From an uncultured Bacteroidota bacterium (GTDB lineage: Bacteria > Bacteroidota > Bacteroidia > Chitinophagales > Chitinophagaceae), in contig CAILMA010000660.1 of assembly GCA_903835145.1 (NCBI GenBank), forward strand, positions 1 through 6,937: a DNA stretch of 6,937 bases, written 5' to 3'. Each line of letters starts with the position of its first letter. Position 1 is the stretch's first letter. The translations under genes were made by a program, and so were the position numbers. This document shows, in pieces, positions 1 through 6,680 of this stretch. Below the pieces are notes generated by a model that saw nothing but the letters and a program-made list of their open reading frames with translations, ran no database searches and was not told the origin of the DNA.

Positions 1-1
1 T

Positions 2-106
2 ATGCAAAGTGCCTTGCTTTTGGCAGAAAAAATGGTGAAGCGTGATGCTTCGATGGATGAACTAAAAGAGCTTTTTCATTATTACAATTTTTCCGACTAC
101 ACATAG
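2..106 (+). CDS. C-terminal end of an unidentified protein (partial, 5' end outside window)
   Basis: An open frame runs in from the left edge and stops at TAG 104-106, giving 34 residues that begin MQSALLLAEKMVKRD and end YYNFSDYT. The composition is that of a charged amphipathic helical tail (alternating Lys/Glu/Asp with Leu/Met), which fits the end of a real protein better than random sequence. It contains an ATG at position 2, so a tiny free-standing ORF cannot be excluded, but a C-terminal fragment is more likely. I do not recognise the family. It converges on thyA with a 71-bp gap (107-177) in which I see no convincing terminator hairpin. Confidence 0.5.
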   Translation: MQSALLLAEKMVKRDASMDELKELFHYYNFSDYT

Positions 107-177
107 CTTTGTGCATCAAATAGAAGGTTTGCGACGGTACTTTTTTGTCTCAATTCCCACTGACTCTTATGATGCCA

Positions 178-972
178 TCAAACCGCAATCGGCGCCTTTA
201 TCCCCGGGTGACTTTGATAATTTTCGAGCGTGAAGTCTTCGAATTTGAAGTCAAAGAGGTCTTTTACCTCCTGATTCAGCTTCATAACCGGTAGCGGGTA
301 GGGCGTGCGGGTAAGTTGTAGTTTGGCCTGCTCTACGTGGTTAAGATACAGATGCACATCTCCGAATGTATGTATAAACTCGCCGGGCTGCAGGCCACAT
401 ACCTGCGCCATCATCATAGTAAGCAATGCATATGATGCTATGTTGAATGGCACACCCAAAAACACATCGGCACTGCGCTGGTACAACTGGCAGCTGAGCT
501 TACCGTCGGCCACATAAAACTGGAATAGGGCATGGCAGGGACTCAACGCCATCTTGGGCAGGTCGGCCACGTTCCATGCATTTACTATTAGCCGGCGGCT
601 GTCGGGGTTGGTCTTTATCTGTTTTATCACATCAGCTATCTGGTCGTAGGTCTTGCCGTCAGCACCGGTCCAGCTGCGCCATTGGTGGCCGTAAACAGGG
701 CCCAGCTCGCCATTTTTATCGGCCCATTCGTCCCAAATCGTAACCCCGTGCTCCTTTAGGTAGGCCACATTGGTATCCCCTTTCAGAAACCACAACAACT
801 CGTATATAATAGACTTAAGGTGGAGCTTTTTCGTGGTCACCAGCGGGAAGCCGTCCTCCAGGTTGAAGCGAAACTGGTAGCCAAAACAACTGATAGTGCC
901 GGTGCCGGTGCGGTCGCTCTTCGTAACGCCTGTATCTAATATATGGTTTAACAGATCTAAATATGCCTGCAT
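178..972 (-). CDS. thyA: Thymidylate synthase (ThyA)
   Basis: Cytosolic enzyme that methylates dUMP to dTMP using 5,10-methylene-tetrahydrofolate, releasing dihydrofolate. The 264-residue protein is exactly the length of E. coli ThyA and aligns with it from memory almost without gaps. Visible active-site residues are the dUMP phosphate-binding Arg21 in DRTGTGT, the second subunit's Arg pair in DSRRLIV (126-127), the catalytic nucleophile Cys146 in [14 protein letters not shown], Arg166 and Asp169 in YQRSADV, Asn177 in PFNIASY, and His207/Tyr209 in GDVHLYLNH. The C-terminus [10 protein letters not shown] closes the active site as in the family. The start ATG (970-972) aligns with the family start and is preceded by a weak AAGG. 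A perfect -7 box lies 22 bases upstream. Its metabolic partner folA is on the same strand about 3.8 kb away. The gene appears intact and functional. Confidence 0.98.
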   Translation of the reverse strand: MQAYLDLLNHILDTGVTKSDRTGTGTISCFGYQFRFNLEDGFPLVTTKKLHLKSIIYELLWFLKGDTNVAYLKEHGVTIWDEWADKNGELGPVYGHQWRSWTGADGKTYDQIADVIKQIKTNPDSRRLIVNAWNVADLPKMALSPCHALFQFYVADGKLSCQLYQRSADVFLGVPFNIASYALLTMMMAQVCGLQPGEFIHTFGDVHLYLNHVEQAKLQLTRTPYPLPVMKLNQEVKDLFDFKFEDFTLENYQSHPGIKAPIAV

Positions 973-1319
973 AATATTGCCTTGTTGTGTGCCCCAAAAG
1001 TAAGCGAAAGTTATTACTTAAGCATTCACCCATCCGCCCGCTGCCCTAAGCTGGAAAAATACACCTTGGGTCATAAGCCGACCGGATACTGCCCAAACAA
1101 GCATCGCACCCCCAATCTTAATTTTTGTTCGCACGGTAATTTAGCATAACATTTTCAGTTATAAAACGTTTATTCTGTGTAATTTCGCACGCGCCCAACA
1201 CCCGTTTCGGGTTTATAAGCAATGGCATACTGTATCTGAACATAGAAAAGCGGATATATAAAGCCTGAAAAAAACGTTCTATTTTTACCGGCATTAAATA
1301 TTTTTATCTTCTGAATTGA
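973..1319. other. Divergent intergenic region between thyA and the glycosyltransferase gene
   Basis: A 347-bp stretch with no supportable gene. Its left part holds the probable thyA promoter. Its right part is A/T-rich and must contain the promoter for the plus-strand pair starting at 1320, but no unambiguous element stands out. Near matches to TAnnTTTG on the plus strand are TAATTTCG at 1180-1187 and TATTTTTA at 1280-1287 and 1299-1306, each with one mismatch. A small CCCG-TTT-CGGG hairpin lies around 1200-1212, too weak to call a terminator. Confidence 0.5.
995..1002 (-). promoter_or_regulatory. Probable thyA -7 promoter box
   Basis: Read on the minus strand this is TACTTTTG, a perfect match to the Bacteroidota -7 consensus TAnnTTTG, ending 22 bases before the thyA start codon. 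That would give a very short leader of roughly 15 bases. No convincing TTG-type -33 element is found at the usual spacing, so the call rests on the -7 box and its position. Confidence 0.5.
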
Positions 1320-2033
1320 ATGAGTACACTATCCATAGTTATACCTGCTTATAATGAAGGCCCAACCATACACAGGATACTTAATAAGGTTAAGGCTGTT
1401 GAGTTAATTGGCGGGCTGAGTAAGGAAGTTATTATAGTCAACGACTGCTCAAAAGACAATACAGAAGAAGCTATAATGGCTTATAAAGCCGCCAATCCTG
1501 ACCTGCCTATATCTTATTATAAACACGAAGTAAACCAGGGCAAGGGCGCAGCACTCCACACCGGTATCCGCTTTGCAAAGGGCGAATATGTGATTATACA
1601 GGATGCCGACCTTGAATATGACCCCGACGAATACAATATACTGCTGAAACCAATTCTGAATGACTTTGCTGATGTGGTTTATGGCTCCCGCTTTGTGGGT
1701 GGCAAGCCGCATCGCATCCTGTTTTTCTGGCACTCCATCGGCAATAAGTGGCTTACAGTTTTATCAAACATGCTCACGAACCTCAACCTGAGCGATATGG
1801 AAACGTGTTACAAGCTTTTCAGGCGGGAGCTTATACAGGGCATAAAGCTGGAAGAAAAAAGGTTTGGATTTGAACCAGAAGTCACTGCAAAGGTCTCAAG
1901 GATTCCCAAGGTGCGGTTTTATGAAGTGGGTATCTCCTACTACGGCCGTACCTACGAAGAAGGTAAAAAAATAGGCTGGCGCGATGGTTTCCGTGCCATT
2001 TATTGCATTCTCAAATATAATCTGTTCAAATAA
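1320..2033 (+). CDS. Family 2 glycosyltransferase, polyprenol-phosphate (DPM1-like) sugar transferase type
   Basis: Predicted cytosolic GT-A-fold glycosyltransferase that would move a sugar from a nucleotide-sugar donor, probably onto a lipid (polyprenyl phosphate) carrier; donor and acceptor are unknown. The 237-residue protein opens with the GT2 signature [14 protein letters not shown] (4-17), followed by [13 protein letters not shown] (36-48), [12 protein letters not shown] (72-83), the metal-binding QDADLEYDP (94-102, DAD at 95-97), [10 protein letters not shown] (119-128), [13 protein letters not shown] (158-170) and [11 protein letters not shown] (182-192). This motif order matches the dolichyl-phosphate mannose/glucose synthase-like subfamily. 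The protein ends after the conserved [14 protein letters not shown] region with no membrane helices, so it is the soluble single-domain form. The ATG fits the family N-terminus; the leader has no Shine-Dalgarno sequence. The next gene follows after 50 bp on the same strand and is probably cotranscribed, with no evident functional link. Confidence 0.9.
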   Translation: MSTLSIVIPAYNEGPTIHRILNKVKAVELIGGLSKEVIIVNDCSKDNTEEAIMAYKAANPDLPISYYKHEVNQGKGAALHTGIRFAKGEYVIIQDADLEYDPDEYNILLKPILNDFADVVYGSRFVGGKPHRILFFWHSIGNKWLTVLSNMLTNLNLSDMETCYKLFRRELIQGIKLEEKRFGFEPEVTAKVSRIPKVRFYEVGISYYGRTYEEGKKIGWRDGFRAIYCILKYNLFK

Positions 2034-2083
2034 TACTCGCCCCGCCGAGCGCTCTTATCCATACAACCTAACAACATTATTTT

Positions 2084-2596
2084 ATGCCATTTATATTACC
2101 TGTAAAAGGTGTTCACCCGCAGATACCAGAAGGATGTTTTATAGCCCCTAATGCTACAATAGTAGGCGATGTAATAATGGGCGAAGACTGCAGCGTGTGG
2201 TTCAATGCTGTAATAAGGGGTGATGTGAACAGCATAAGAATGGGCAACAAGGTGAATATTCAGGATGGCGCTTGCATCCATTGCACTTACGAGAAAACCA
2301 AGACTGTACTGGGTAACAATGTTTCTGTAGGACACAATGCCATAGTGCACGGCTGTACTGTAGGCAACAATGTGCTTATAGGTATGGGCGCCATAGTAAT
2401 GGACAATGTAGAAATAGGCGAAAACAGCCTCATAGCCGCTGGCGCAGTGGTGCTTGAAGGCACAAAAGTACCTCCGGGAAGCATTTTCGCTGGTGTGCCT
2501 GCCAAAAAAGTAAAAGACATAAGCCCTGAACTGCTTAAAGGAGAAGTAGAGCGCATTGCGAATAACTACCTCATGTACAGCAGCTGGTTTAAATAG
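2084..2596 (+). CDS. Gamma-carbonic-anhydrase-like left-handed beta-helix protein (YrdA/PaaY type)
   Basis: A 170-residue hexapeptide-repeat protein expected to form a trimeric left-handed beta-helix with a zinc site between subunits. Repeats run from about residue 18 (IAPNATIVGDV) to 138 (PPGSIFAGVPAKKV), followed by a C-terminal helix (SPELLKGEVERIANNYL). The three metal-binding histidines are in place: His66 (ACIHC), His84 and His89 (VGHNAIVHG). Arg45 and Asp47 (IRGDVN) and Gln60 (NIQDG), which line the active site in the archaeal Cam enzyme, are also present. Short bacterial members of this family, like this one, lack the long acidic loop of Cam. Some bind metal but show little or no carbonic anhydrase activity when tested, so the reaction here is uncertain. 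It lies 50 bp after the glycosyltransferase gene, probably as one operon, and converges on hutH with 26 bp between stop codons. Confidence 0.92.
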   Translation: MPFILPVKGVHPQIPEGCFIAPNATIVGDVIMGEDCSVWFNAVIRGDVNSIRMGNKVNIQDGACIHCTYEKTKTVLGNNVSVGHNAIVHGCTVGNNVLIGMGAIVMDNVEIGENSLIAAGAVVLEGTKVPPGSIFAGVPAKKVKDISPELLKGEVERIANNYLMYSSWFK

Positions 2597-2622
2597 AGTT
2601 GTTAGCGCACTTCAACGCCACC

Positions 2623-4107
2623 CTAAAATCCTTTACCCAATACCGTTTCAGGATCTTTATCCAAAAAGTGCTCAGCGGCAATGAGGCCATTGTGCAGCAC
2701 GTTATCGGTTGCCATGAATGATGTGGTTTGGCGGAGTGCAGCGAAAAGATTTTCCAGGGCAGGTGATGTCTTTGCAGGGCGCCTGAATTCCAGTGCCTGC
2801 GCAGCGGTAAGCAGCTCTATTCCAAGTACACGCTGCACATTCTGAAGCACTTTGCGCAGTTTTACTGCCGCATTTGCGCCCATGCTCACATGGTCTTCCT
2901 GGCCATTGCTGCTTACTATACTGTCAACCGATGAAGGTGTGCAGAATTGTTTGTTCTGACTAACAATGGCGGCTGCAGTGTATTGAGCGATCATAAACCC
3001 GCTATTAAGGCCGGCATCAGGTGCCAGGAACGGCGGCAAACCCCTCTGTCCGCTCACCAGCAGGTAGGTTCTTCGCTCTGATATATTGCCAAGCTCCGCC
3101 ATGGCAATAGCCAGAAAATCGGCCTGCAAGGCCAGTGGCTGCCCATGAAAGTTACCTCCACTCATTATTGCCTCTTCATCATGGAACACAATAGGGTTAT
3201 CGGTAACTGAATTTATTTCAATTTCTACGACTGACCGCGCGTGGTCAAATGCATCTTTTGTAGCACCATGTACCTGTGGTATGCAGCGGAAGGAATACGG
3301 GTCTTGCACCTGCACCTTGGGTTGCTGCTGTATGGCACTGTCAGCCAGTAATTGCAACATTCTTCGGGCAGTATCTACTTGGCCTTTATGAGGCCGCACC
3401 CGGTGTATCGCAGGGCTGTAAGGCTCGCTCTTGGCATCAAATGCATCGGCTGAGAGTGCACTAATAGCATCGGCCCACACCAGCAGCTTTTTTGCCTTTA
3501 CCAGCGACCAGGAGATATAAGAACTCATAAACTGAGTACCATTCAGCAGGGCAAGTCCTTCCTTCGCTGCAAGTGACAATGGCGCCAGGCCAGTCAATTC
3601 AAGTGCCTCGGCAGCGGTCATTCTTTTTCCTTTGTAATTCACCATTCCCTTGCCGAGTAAGGGCAGGCAAAGGTGCGCCAATGGAGCAAGGTCGCCGGAA
3701 GCCCCAAGTGAGCCCAGCTCATAAACCACGGGGTGAATACCAAGGTTATAAAAGTCGGCAAGGCGCTGCACAACTACCGGCCTTATGCCGCTGTAGCCCT
3801 GGCTTAGCCCATGTACCTTGAGCAACAACATCAACCGGACAATCTCTTCAGGTACCTCATCGCCCATACCGCAGGCATGAGAGCAAACAAGGTTTTCCTG
3901 TAGCTGTGACAGCTCATCGTCCTTTATCCGCACGTTACACAGCGACCCGAAGCCCGTATTGATGCCATAATAAGTATTGCCTTCCTTCAGGATATCATCA
4001 AGGTAATTCCGGTTTACGGTTATACGCGATGTTGCTTCGGCAGACAATTCAAAAAAATCATCAAAAGAACTCAGAAAATCAATGGTTAAAACGTGTGGCA
4101 GCTGCAT
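2623..4107 (-). CDS. hutH: Histidine ammonia-lyase (histidase, HutH)
   Basis: Cytosolic homotetrameric lyase that removes ammonia from L-histidine to give urocanate, the first step of histidine degradation. The 494 residues are close to the usual length of about 500. The MIO electrophile comes from the Ala136-Ser137-Gly138 triad in GSLGASGDLAPLAH. Other active-site signatures are YYGINTGFG (46-54, catalytic Tyr47), QDPYSFRCIPQ (268-278), NSVTDNP (299-305), SGGNFHGQPLA (316-326) and NGQEDHVSMG (401-410, Glu404). The Ser76-His77 pair in VCSHACG is the selectivity motif of histidine-specific members rather than phenylalanine or tyrosine ammonia-lyases. The ATG at 4105-4107 gives the expected N-terminus and has no Shine-Dalgarno sequence. 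No hutU, hutI, hutF/hutG or hut regulator gene accompanies it here. It lies downstream of folA and the methyltransferase-like gene on the same strand, but after a 132-bp gap, so it may have its own promoter. Confidence 0.95.
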   Translation of the reverse strand: MQLPHVLTIDFLSSFDDFFELSAEATSRITVNRNYLDDILKEGNTYYGINTGFGSLCNVRIKDDELSQLQENLVCSHACGMGDEVPEEIVRLMLLLKVHGLSQGYSGIRPVVVQRLADFYNLGIHPVVYELGSLGASGDLAPLAHLCLPLLGKGMVNYKGKRMTAAEALELTGLAPLSLAAKEGLALLNGTQFMSSYISWSLVKAKKLLVWADAISALSADAFDAKSEPYSPAIHRVRPHKGQVDTARRMLQLLADSAIQQQPKVQVQDPYSFRCIPQVHGATKDAFDHARSVVEIEINSVTDNPIVFHDEEAIMSGGNFHGQPLALQADFLAIAMAELGNISERRTYLLVSGQRGLPPFLAPDAGLNSGFMIAQYTAAAIVSQNKQFCTPSSVDSIVSSNGQEDHVSMGANAAVKLRKVLQNVQRVLGIELLTAAQALEFRRPAKTSPALENLFAALRQTTSFMATDNVLHNGLIAAEHFLDKDPETVLGKGF

Positions 4108-4239
4108 CGGTAACTTATATTTATTATTATTTGTTGCTTAAGATTGTATTGGGGGTCAATATTAAGGAGAATCGATGTCATCTTCAATAATTCCATCGGA
4201 ATATTTACACACAGCATACAGGCGCGAAAGGGGGCTATA

Positions 4240-4749
4240 TCAATACTTCAAAACGAAGTGCTGCTTTTCTTTAAATTCTTTGCGGAAAAAAAGCACACCC
4301 ACTCCATACAGGTCTATGCTCATCATCACTCTCGGGTGTTTATAAAGCCTCTGCCACTTGGCAGTGTGTCGTTCAGTCTTATGAATACCTGAAACCATTA
4401 TGGCGCAATTCGGTTTCAGATGCGGGTAGTGTTTATTAAACAACCGCACCCAGTTGCCCGGTTCGTTGTCTTTCAGCAGCAACACATCGTATGTGCCGGC
4501 ATCTTCTTCATTCTCCTTATCGAGACAAAAAACAGTCTGGTAGTTATAAAATGCAACGAGCCGAGCCAATACCTTGAAAAAATGCGGCCTAAGCCACTTG
4601 GCTATGCTAAGGTCGCGCCCGTGGGCGGGTATGCCATTTTCATACAATACTTTTTCTGAAAACTCGTAGGCAAATGGCGAATGAACACCATGCAGTTTTT
4701 TGGCGTTCCACTTATACCGGATGTATTCTTTTAATGCATGTATCGTCAT
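4240..4749 (-). CDS. Shortened methyltransferase-like protein lacking the SAM-binding motif
   Basis: A 169-residue protein that I relate, from memory of the family, to a Bacteroidota class I SAM-methyltransferase-like group of about 210-260 residues. Matching landmarks are the N-terminal YIRYKWNAKKLHGVHSPF (9-26), VLARLVAFYNYQTVFCLD (60-77) where the first strand should lead into the glycine-rich SAM loop, SGIHKTERHTAKW (120-132) in place of the usual DDIHWSKEMEEAW-like motif, and the C-terminal IDLYGVGVLFFRKE (145-158). Motif I (E-x-G-x-x-x-G) is absent: after VFCLD the chain goes straight to an acidic patch (KENEEDAG) and then to the late strand YDVLLLKD. About 50 residues of the Rossmann core seem to be missing, and the usual FIDGNH and DDIH acidic residues are also changed. 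The frame is clean with an ordinary start and stop, so it may be a maintained non-catalytic derivative. It starts 62 bp after folA on the same strand and is likely cotranscribed with it. Function unknown. Confidence 0.75.
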   Translation of the reverse strand: MTIHALKEYIRYKWNAKKLHGVHSPFAYEFSEKVLYENGIPAHGRDLSIAKWLRPHFFKVLARLVAFYNYQTVFCLDKENEEDAGTYDVLLLKDNEPGNWVRLFNKHYPHLKPNCAIMVSGIHKTERHTAKWQRLYKHPRVMMSIDLYGVGVLFFRKEFKEKQHFVLKY

Positions 4750-4811
4750 GTCAGTTCGAAATAGCAGCTAAATGAAATACAATGTCCATACCTAATGATT
4801 TAAACCTGTTG

Positions 4812-5324
4812 TTACAATTCGGTTCTCTCCAGTTGTTGAAACGTGTAATCAAATTTATGTTTTTCGTCTGCCTTGTGTTGCTCTTCCCAGCTCACTTTCC
4901 AGTGGGTGTGGTCGAGCACGGGGAAAAATGCATCGGCCCCGGCTATTGTAGTGTGTACGCGGGTAAGGTATATGCGCTCAGCTATGGGAAGGGCAAGTTC
5001 AAAAATCTGCCCACCGCCAATTACAAATATTTCGTCGGTATTTTCACTTAGGTGATGCTCGGAATAACCAATAGCCTCCTGCAAAGTTGCAAAATGCAAG
5101 ACACCCTCGGGCAAGTCCAGTTGACCGGAATGCGACAATACAATGTTTACACGCCCGGGCAGCGGCTTACCCAATGCCTCAAATGTCTTCCTGCCCATAA
5201 TTACAGGCTTACCGAGCGTAATCCGTTTGAAAAACTTCAGGTCCTCGGGCAGGTTCCACGGCAATTGGTTGTGGATGCCTATGGCATTATTTTCTGATGC
5301 GGCTGCTATTAATGCTATTGTCAT
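4812..5324 (-). CDS. folA: Dihydrofolate reductase (FolA)
   Basis: NADPH-dependent cytosolic enzyme that reduces dihydrofolate to tetrahydrofolate, restoring the cofactor oxidised by ThyA; the target of trimethoprim. The 170-residue protein is slightly longer than the E. coli enzyme (159). Recognisable parts are IALIAAASENNAIGIHNQLPW (3-23, including the flexible Met20-type loop), PEDLKFFK (26-33) with the substrate-binding acid Asp28 equivalent to E. coli Asp27, GKPVIMGRKTFEALG (38-52), GRVNIVLS (57-64), the NADPH-binding VIGGGQIF (101-108) and YLTRVHTTIAGADAFFP (119-135). The ATG at 5322-5324 gives a family-typical N-terminus. A perfect -7 box lies 17 bases upstream, implying a very short leader. 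The methyltransferase-like gene and, further on, hutH follow on the same strand. Confidence 0.97.
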   Translation of the reverse strand: MTIALIAAASENNAIGIHNQLPWNLPEDLKFFKRITLGKPVIMGRKTFEALGKPLPGRVNIVLSHSGQLDLPEGVLHFATLQEAIGYSEHHLSENTDEIFVIGGGQIFELALPIAERIYLTRVHTTIAGADAFFPVLDHTHWKVSWEEQHKADEKHKFDYTFQQLERTEL

Positions 5325-5341
5325 TGCTGGGAAACTAACCT

Positions 5342-5349
5342 CAAATATA
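5342..5349 (-). promoter_or_regulatory. Probable folA -7 promoter box
   Basis: Minus-strand TATATTTG, a perfect match to the Bacteroidota -7 consensus TAnnTTTG, ending 17 bases before the folA start codon. A TTG (complement of 5362-5364) lies upstream, but at 12 bases it is closer than the usual -33 spacing, so the upstream element is uncertain. The implied leader is only about 12 bases. Confidence 0.5.
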
Positions 5350-5453
5350 AAGCTTTATAAGCAATTGCGCCCTCTGTGGCAGCCACACACCTCCCCATCG
5401 GAGAAAATTTAACTTCCCGAGGCTGATTGCAAAATTAAAAAGCCCGCCCCCAC

Positions 5454-5473
5454 CGGTTGACGCAAATCAACTG
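5454..5473. other. Small inverted repeat upstream of the signalling gene
   Basis: CGGTTGA and TCAACTG flank a six-base loop CGCAAA, giving a seven-pair stem with one G-T wobble. It sits in the divergent folA/signalling-gene interval, about 40 bases upstream of the TACATTTG box. It could be an operator or a chance hairpin; no T-run follows closely enough to call a terminator. The rest of the 234-bp interval (5325-5558) holds the two promoters and no gene that I can support. Confidence 0.25.
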
Positions 5474-5514
5474 TGCTTTTGACCCATGTTAAAAAATAAG
5501 GCTCTTCACGGTTC

Positions 5515-5522
5515 TACATTTG
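5515..5522 (+). promoter_or_regulatory. Probable -7 promoter box of the signalling gene
   Basis: TACATTTG matches the Bacteroidota -7 consensus TAnnTTTG exactly and ends 36 bases before the ATG at 5559, which predicts a leader of about 30 bases. No good TTG element is seen at the standard distance; the nearest clear TTTTG (5477-5481) is too far upstream, more than 30 bases from the box. Confidence 0.5.
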
Positions 5523-5558
5523 TGTTGTTAATAAATGATGACCTGAAACAATCGCAAT

Positions 5559-6602
5559 ATGAAACAAGATGTAAAAATACTGGTGATAGACGCTGATAAA
5601 GAACTTCAGGCCACGTTGCCTAAACAACTCAGCTCCTGTGGATATAACCACCAAATCAGCTTCTCTGCGTCAAATGACGATAGTTGCAATGCCCACACCG
5701 GCCTGGTGTTTGTTTGTATGGAGCGGACTACCAAAGACTATGTCGGTTCTGTTGGCAGCTATATCCATCGGTTCGCGACCGTGCCCCTGATATTCATTAT
5801 ACCGGCGGCGATGGAGCAAAATCTTCTCGGCCTGAATATAGATGCTTACTTGATAAAAGGCAACTATACCGCCTCCGAACTTGCCAAAACCATCAGACAT
5901 GCCGAAAAAGAAACCAGACTAACCCTTGCCATTGAAATAGCCGAGCAGGATGCGGCAAAGCACCTGTCCGCATCGCAGCAGCTGAAGAAGACTTTGCGGT
6001 CCATTTCCGATAACACAAATGATGCACTGCTATCAGTAGATAAAAATGGCAACATAGTAAGTGCAAACAGGCAATTTCAACTGATGATGGAAGACACCGA
6101 ACCAACAACAGGTGGTAACCTCTGGGAAAAATACCCGCAACTGCTCACCATGACCTTCTATTCGAAATTGAGTGCAGCCATTTCCCACGACGAAACCATT
6201 TGTTTCGAAGAAAGCCTTTTCTCGAAGGAGCAAAGCTTCGCCATAAAAATGGTAAGCACCGGCAGCAACATCAATATTTTCTTCAAAGACATAACCGCCG
6301 AAAAGAACCTCGCAAGAAAAATAAACGAACAAAACAAACAATTGAGCGATATCGCCTGGATTCAGTCGCACAAGGTAAGAAGCCCGCTCGTGAATATTAT
6401 TGGCCTCCTGAACCTCGTAGACAGTGCTACACTCACCGATCACGAAAACAAATTCATTCTGGAAGGTATTTTGAAATCAGCCGACGAACTTGACACGATA
6501 ACAAGAGAGATAAATGCAAAAACACAACGGAGAGAAACAGGCCGGGCAACCAACAAGGTTGTTTACAGCTCATTTTTAACTAAAAACTCAGGCTTATGGT
6601 AA
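5559..6602 (+). CDS. Receiver-like/PAS/H-box signalling protein without an ATPase domain
   Basis: A 347-residue cytosolic signalling protein with no membrane segments. Residues 5-115 look like a response-regulator receiver fold: KILVIDADKE supplies the acidic pair Asp11/Asp13, and IDAYLIKGNY (94-103) supplies the conserved Lys100. The phospho-acceptor aspartate expected in LVFVCMER (49-56) appears replaced by Cys53. A helical linker (about 105-148) leads into a PAS domain (about 148-245: LLSVDKNGNIVSANRQF to FFKDITAEKN). A dimerisation helix pair follows, with H-box IAWIQSHKVRSPLVNIIGLL (265-284; His271) and a second helix ending near LKSADELDTITREINAKTQ (305-323). The protein then stops after a 24-residue unrecognised tail, with no HATPase domain. 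Proteins of this kind, with H-box helices but no ATPase domain, occur in Bacteroidota as I recall them. It could act as a phosphotransfer or dimer partner of another kinase, or be a truncated kinase. It has its own promoter and terminator, so it is probably monocistronic. Confidence 0.8.
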   Translation: MKQDVKILVIDADKELQATLPKQLSSCGYNHQISFSASNDDSCNAHTGLVFVCMERTTKDYVGSVGSYIHRFATVPLIFIIPAAMEQNLLGLNIDAYLIKGNYTASELAKTIRHAEKETRLTLAIEIAEQDAAKHLSASQQLKKTLRSISDNTNDALLSVDKNGNIVSANRQFQLMMEDTEPTTGGNLWEKYPQLLTMTFYSKLSAAISHDETICFEESLFSKEQSFAIKMVSTGSNINIFFKDITAEKNLARKINEQNKQLSDIAWIQSHKVRSPLVNIIGLLNLVDSATLTDHENKFILEGILKSADELDTITREINAKTQRRETGRATNKVVYSSFLTKNSGLW

Positions 6603-6645
6603 AAACAAATTGATTGAGAGAGAGAGATTTAACATGGACAACAAA

Positions 6646-6680
6646 CGGAGCTGCACCCCAAAAGTCAGCTCTGTTTTTTT
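6646..6680 (+). terminator. Intrinsic terminator after the signalling gene
   Basis: CGGAGCTG (6646-6653) and CAGCTCTG (6666-6673) form an eight-pair stem with one wobble and a loop of 12, followed at once by a run of seven T (6674-6680). It lies 43 bases after the stop codon of the signalling gene and matches a classic Rho-independent terminator. A second arrangement, pairing AC/GT at the top of the stem past a bulged C, would make it longer. Confidence 0.8.

Noticed and set aside
2597..2622. Possible bidirectional terminator between the carbonic-anhydrase-like gene and hutH
   Set aside because: Only a four-pair GTTG/CAAC stem can be drawn and no T-run follows on either strand.
4190..4202. 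ATTCC-ATC-GGAAT hairpin as a terminator for the methyltransferase-like gene
   Set aside because: The five-pair stem has no T-run after it on the minus strand; it may be chance.
4144..4392. 82-codon plus-strand frame overlapping the methyltransferase-like gene
   Set aside because: It is largely antisense to a better supported gene whose C-terminal motif is recognisable, and it has no family resemblance or promoter.
4782..5051. 89-codon plus-strand frame within folA, with a hydrophobic stretch
   Set aside because: It is antisense to folA; the hydrophobic run (FMFFVCLVLLF) arises from the complement of charged codons in FolA and is not evidence of a membrane protein.
6033..6443. 136-codon minus-strand frame inside the signalling gene
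   Set aside because: It is antisense to a well-supported PAS/H-box coding region; its composition is that of a shadow frame and it has no recognisable domain.
6615..6627. GA dinucleotide run as a phase-variation tract
   Set aside because: It is short and lies after the stop codon of the signalling gene, so slippage would not change that reading frame; the only downstream frame is unsupported.
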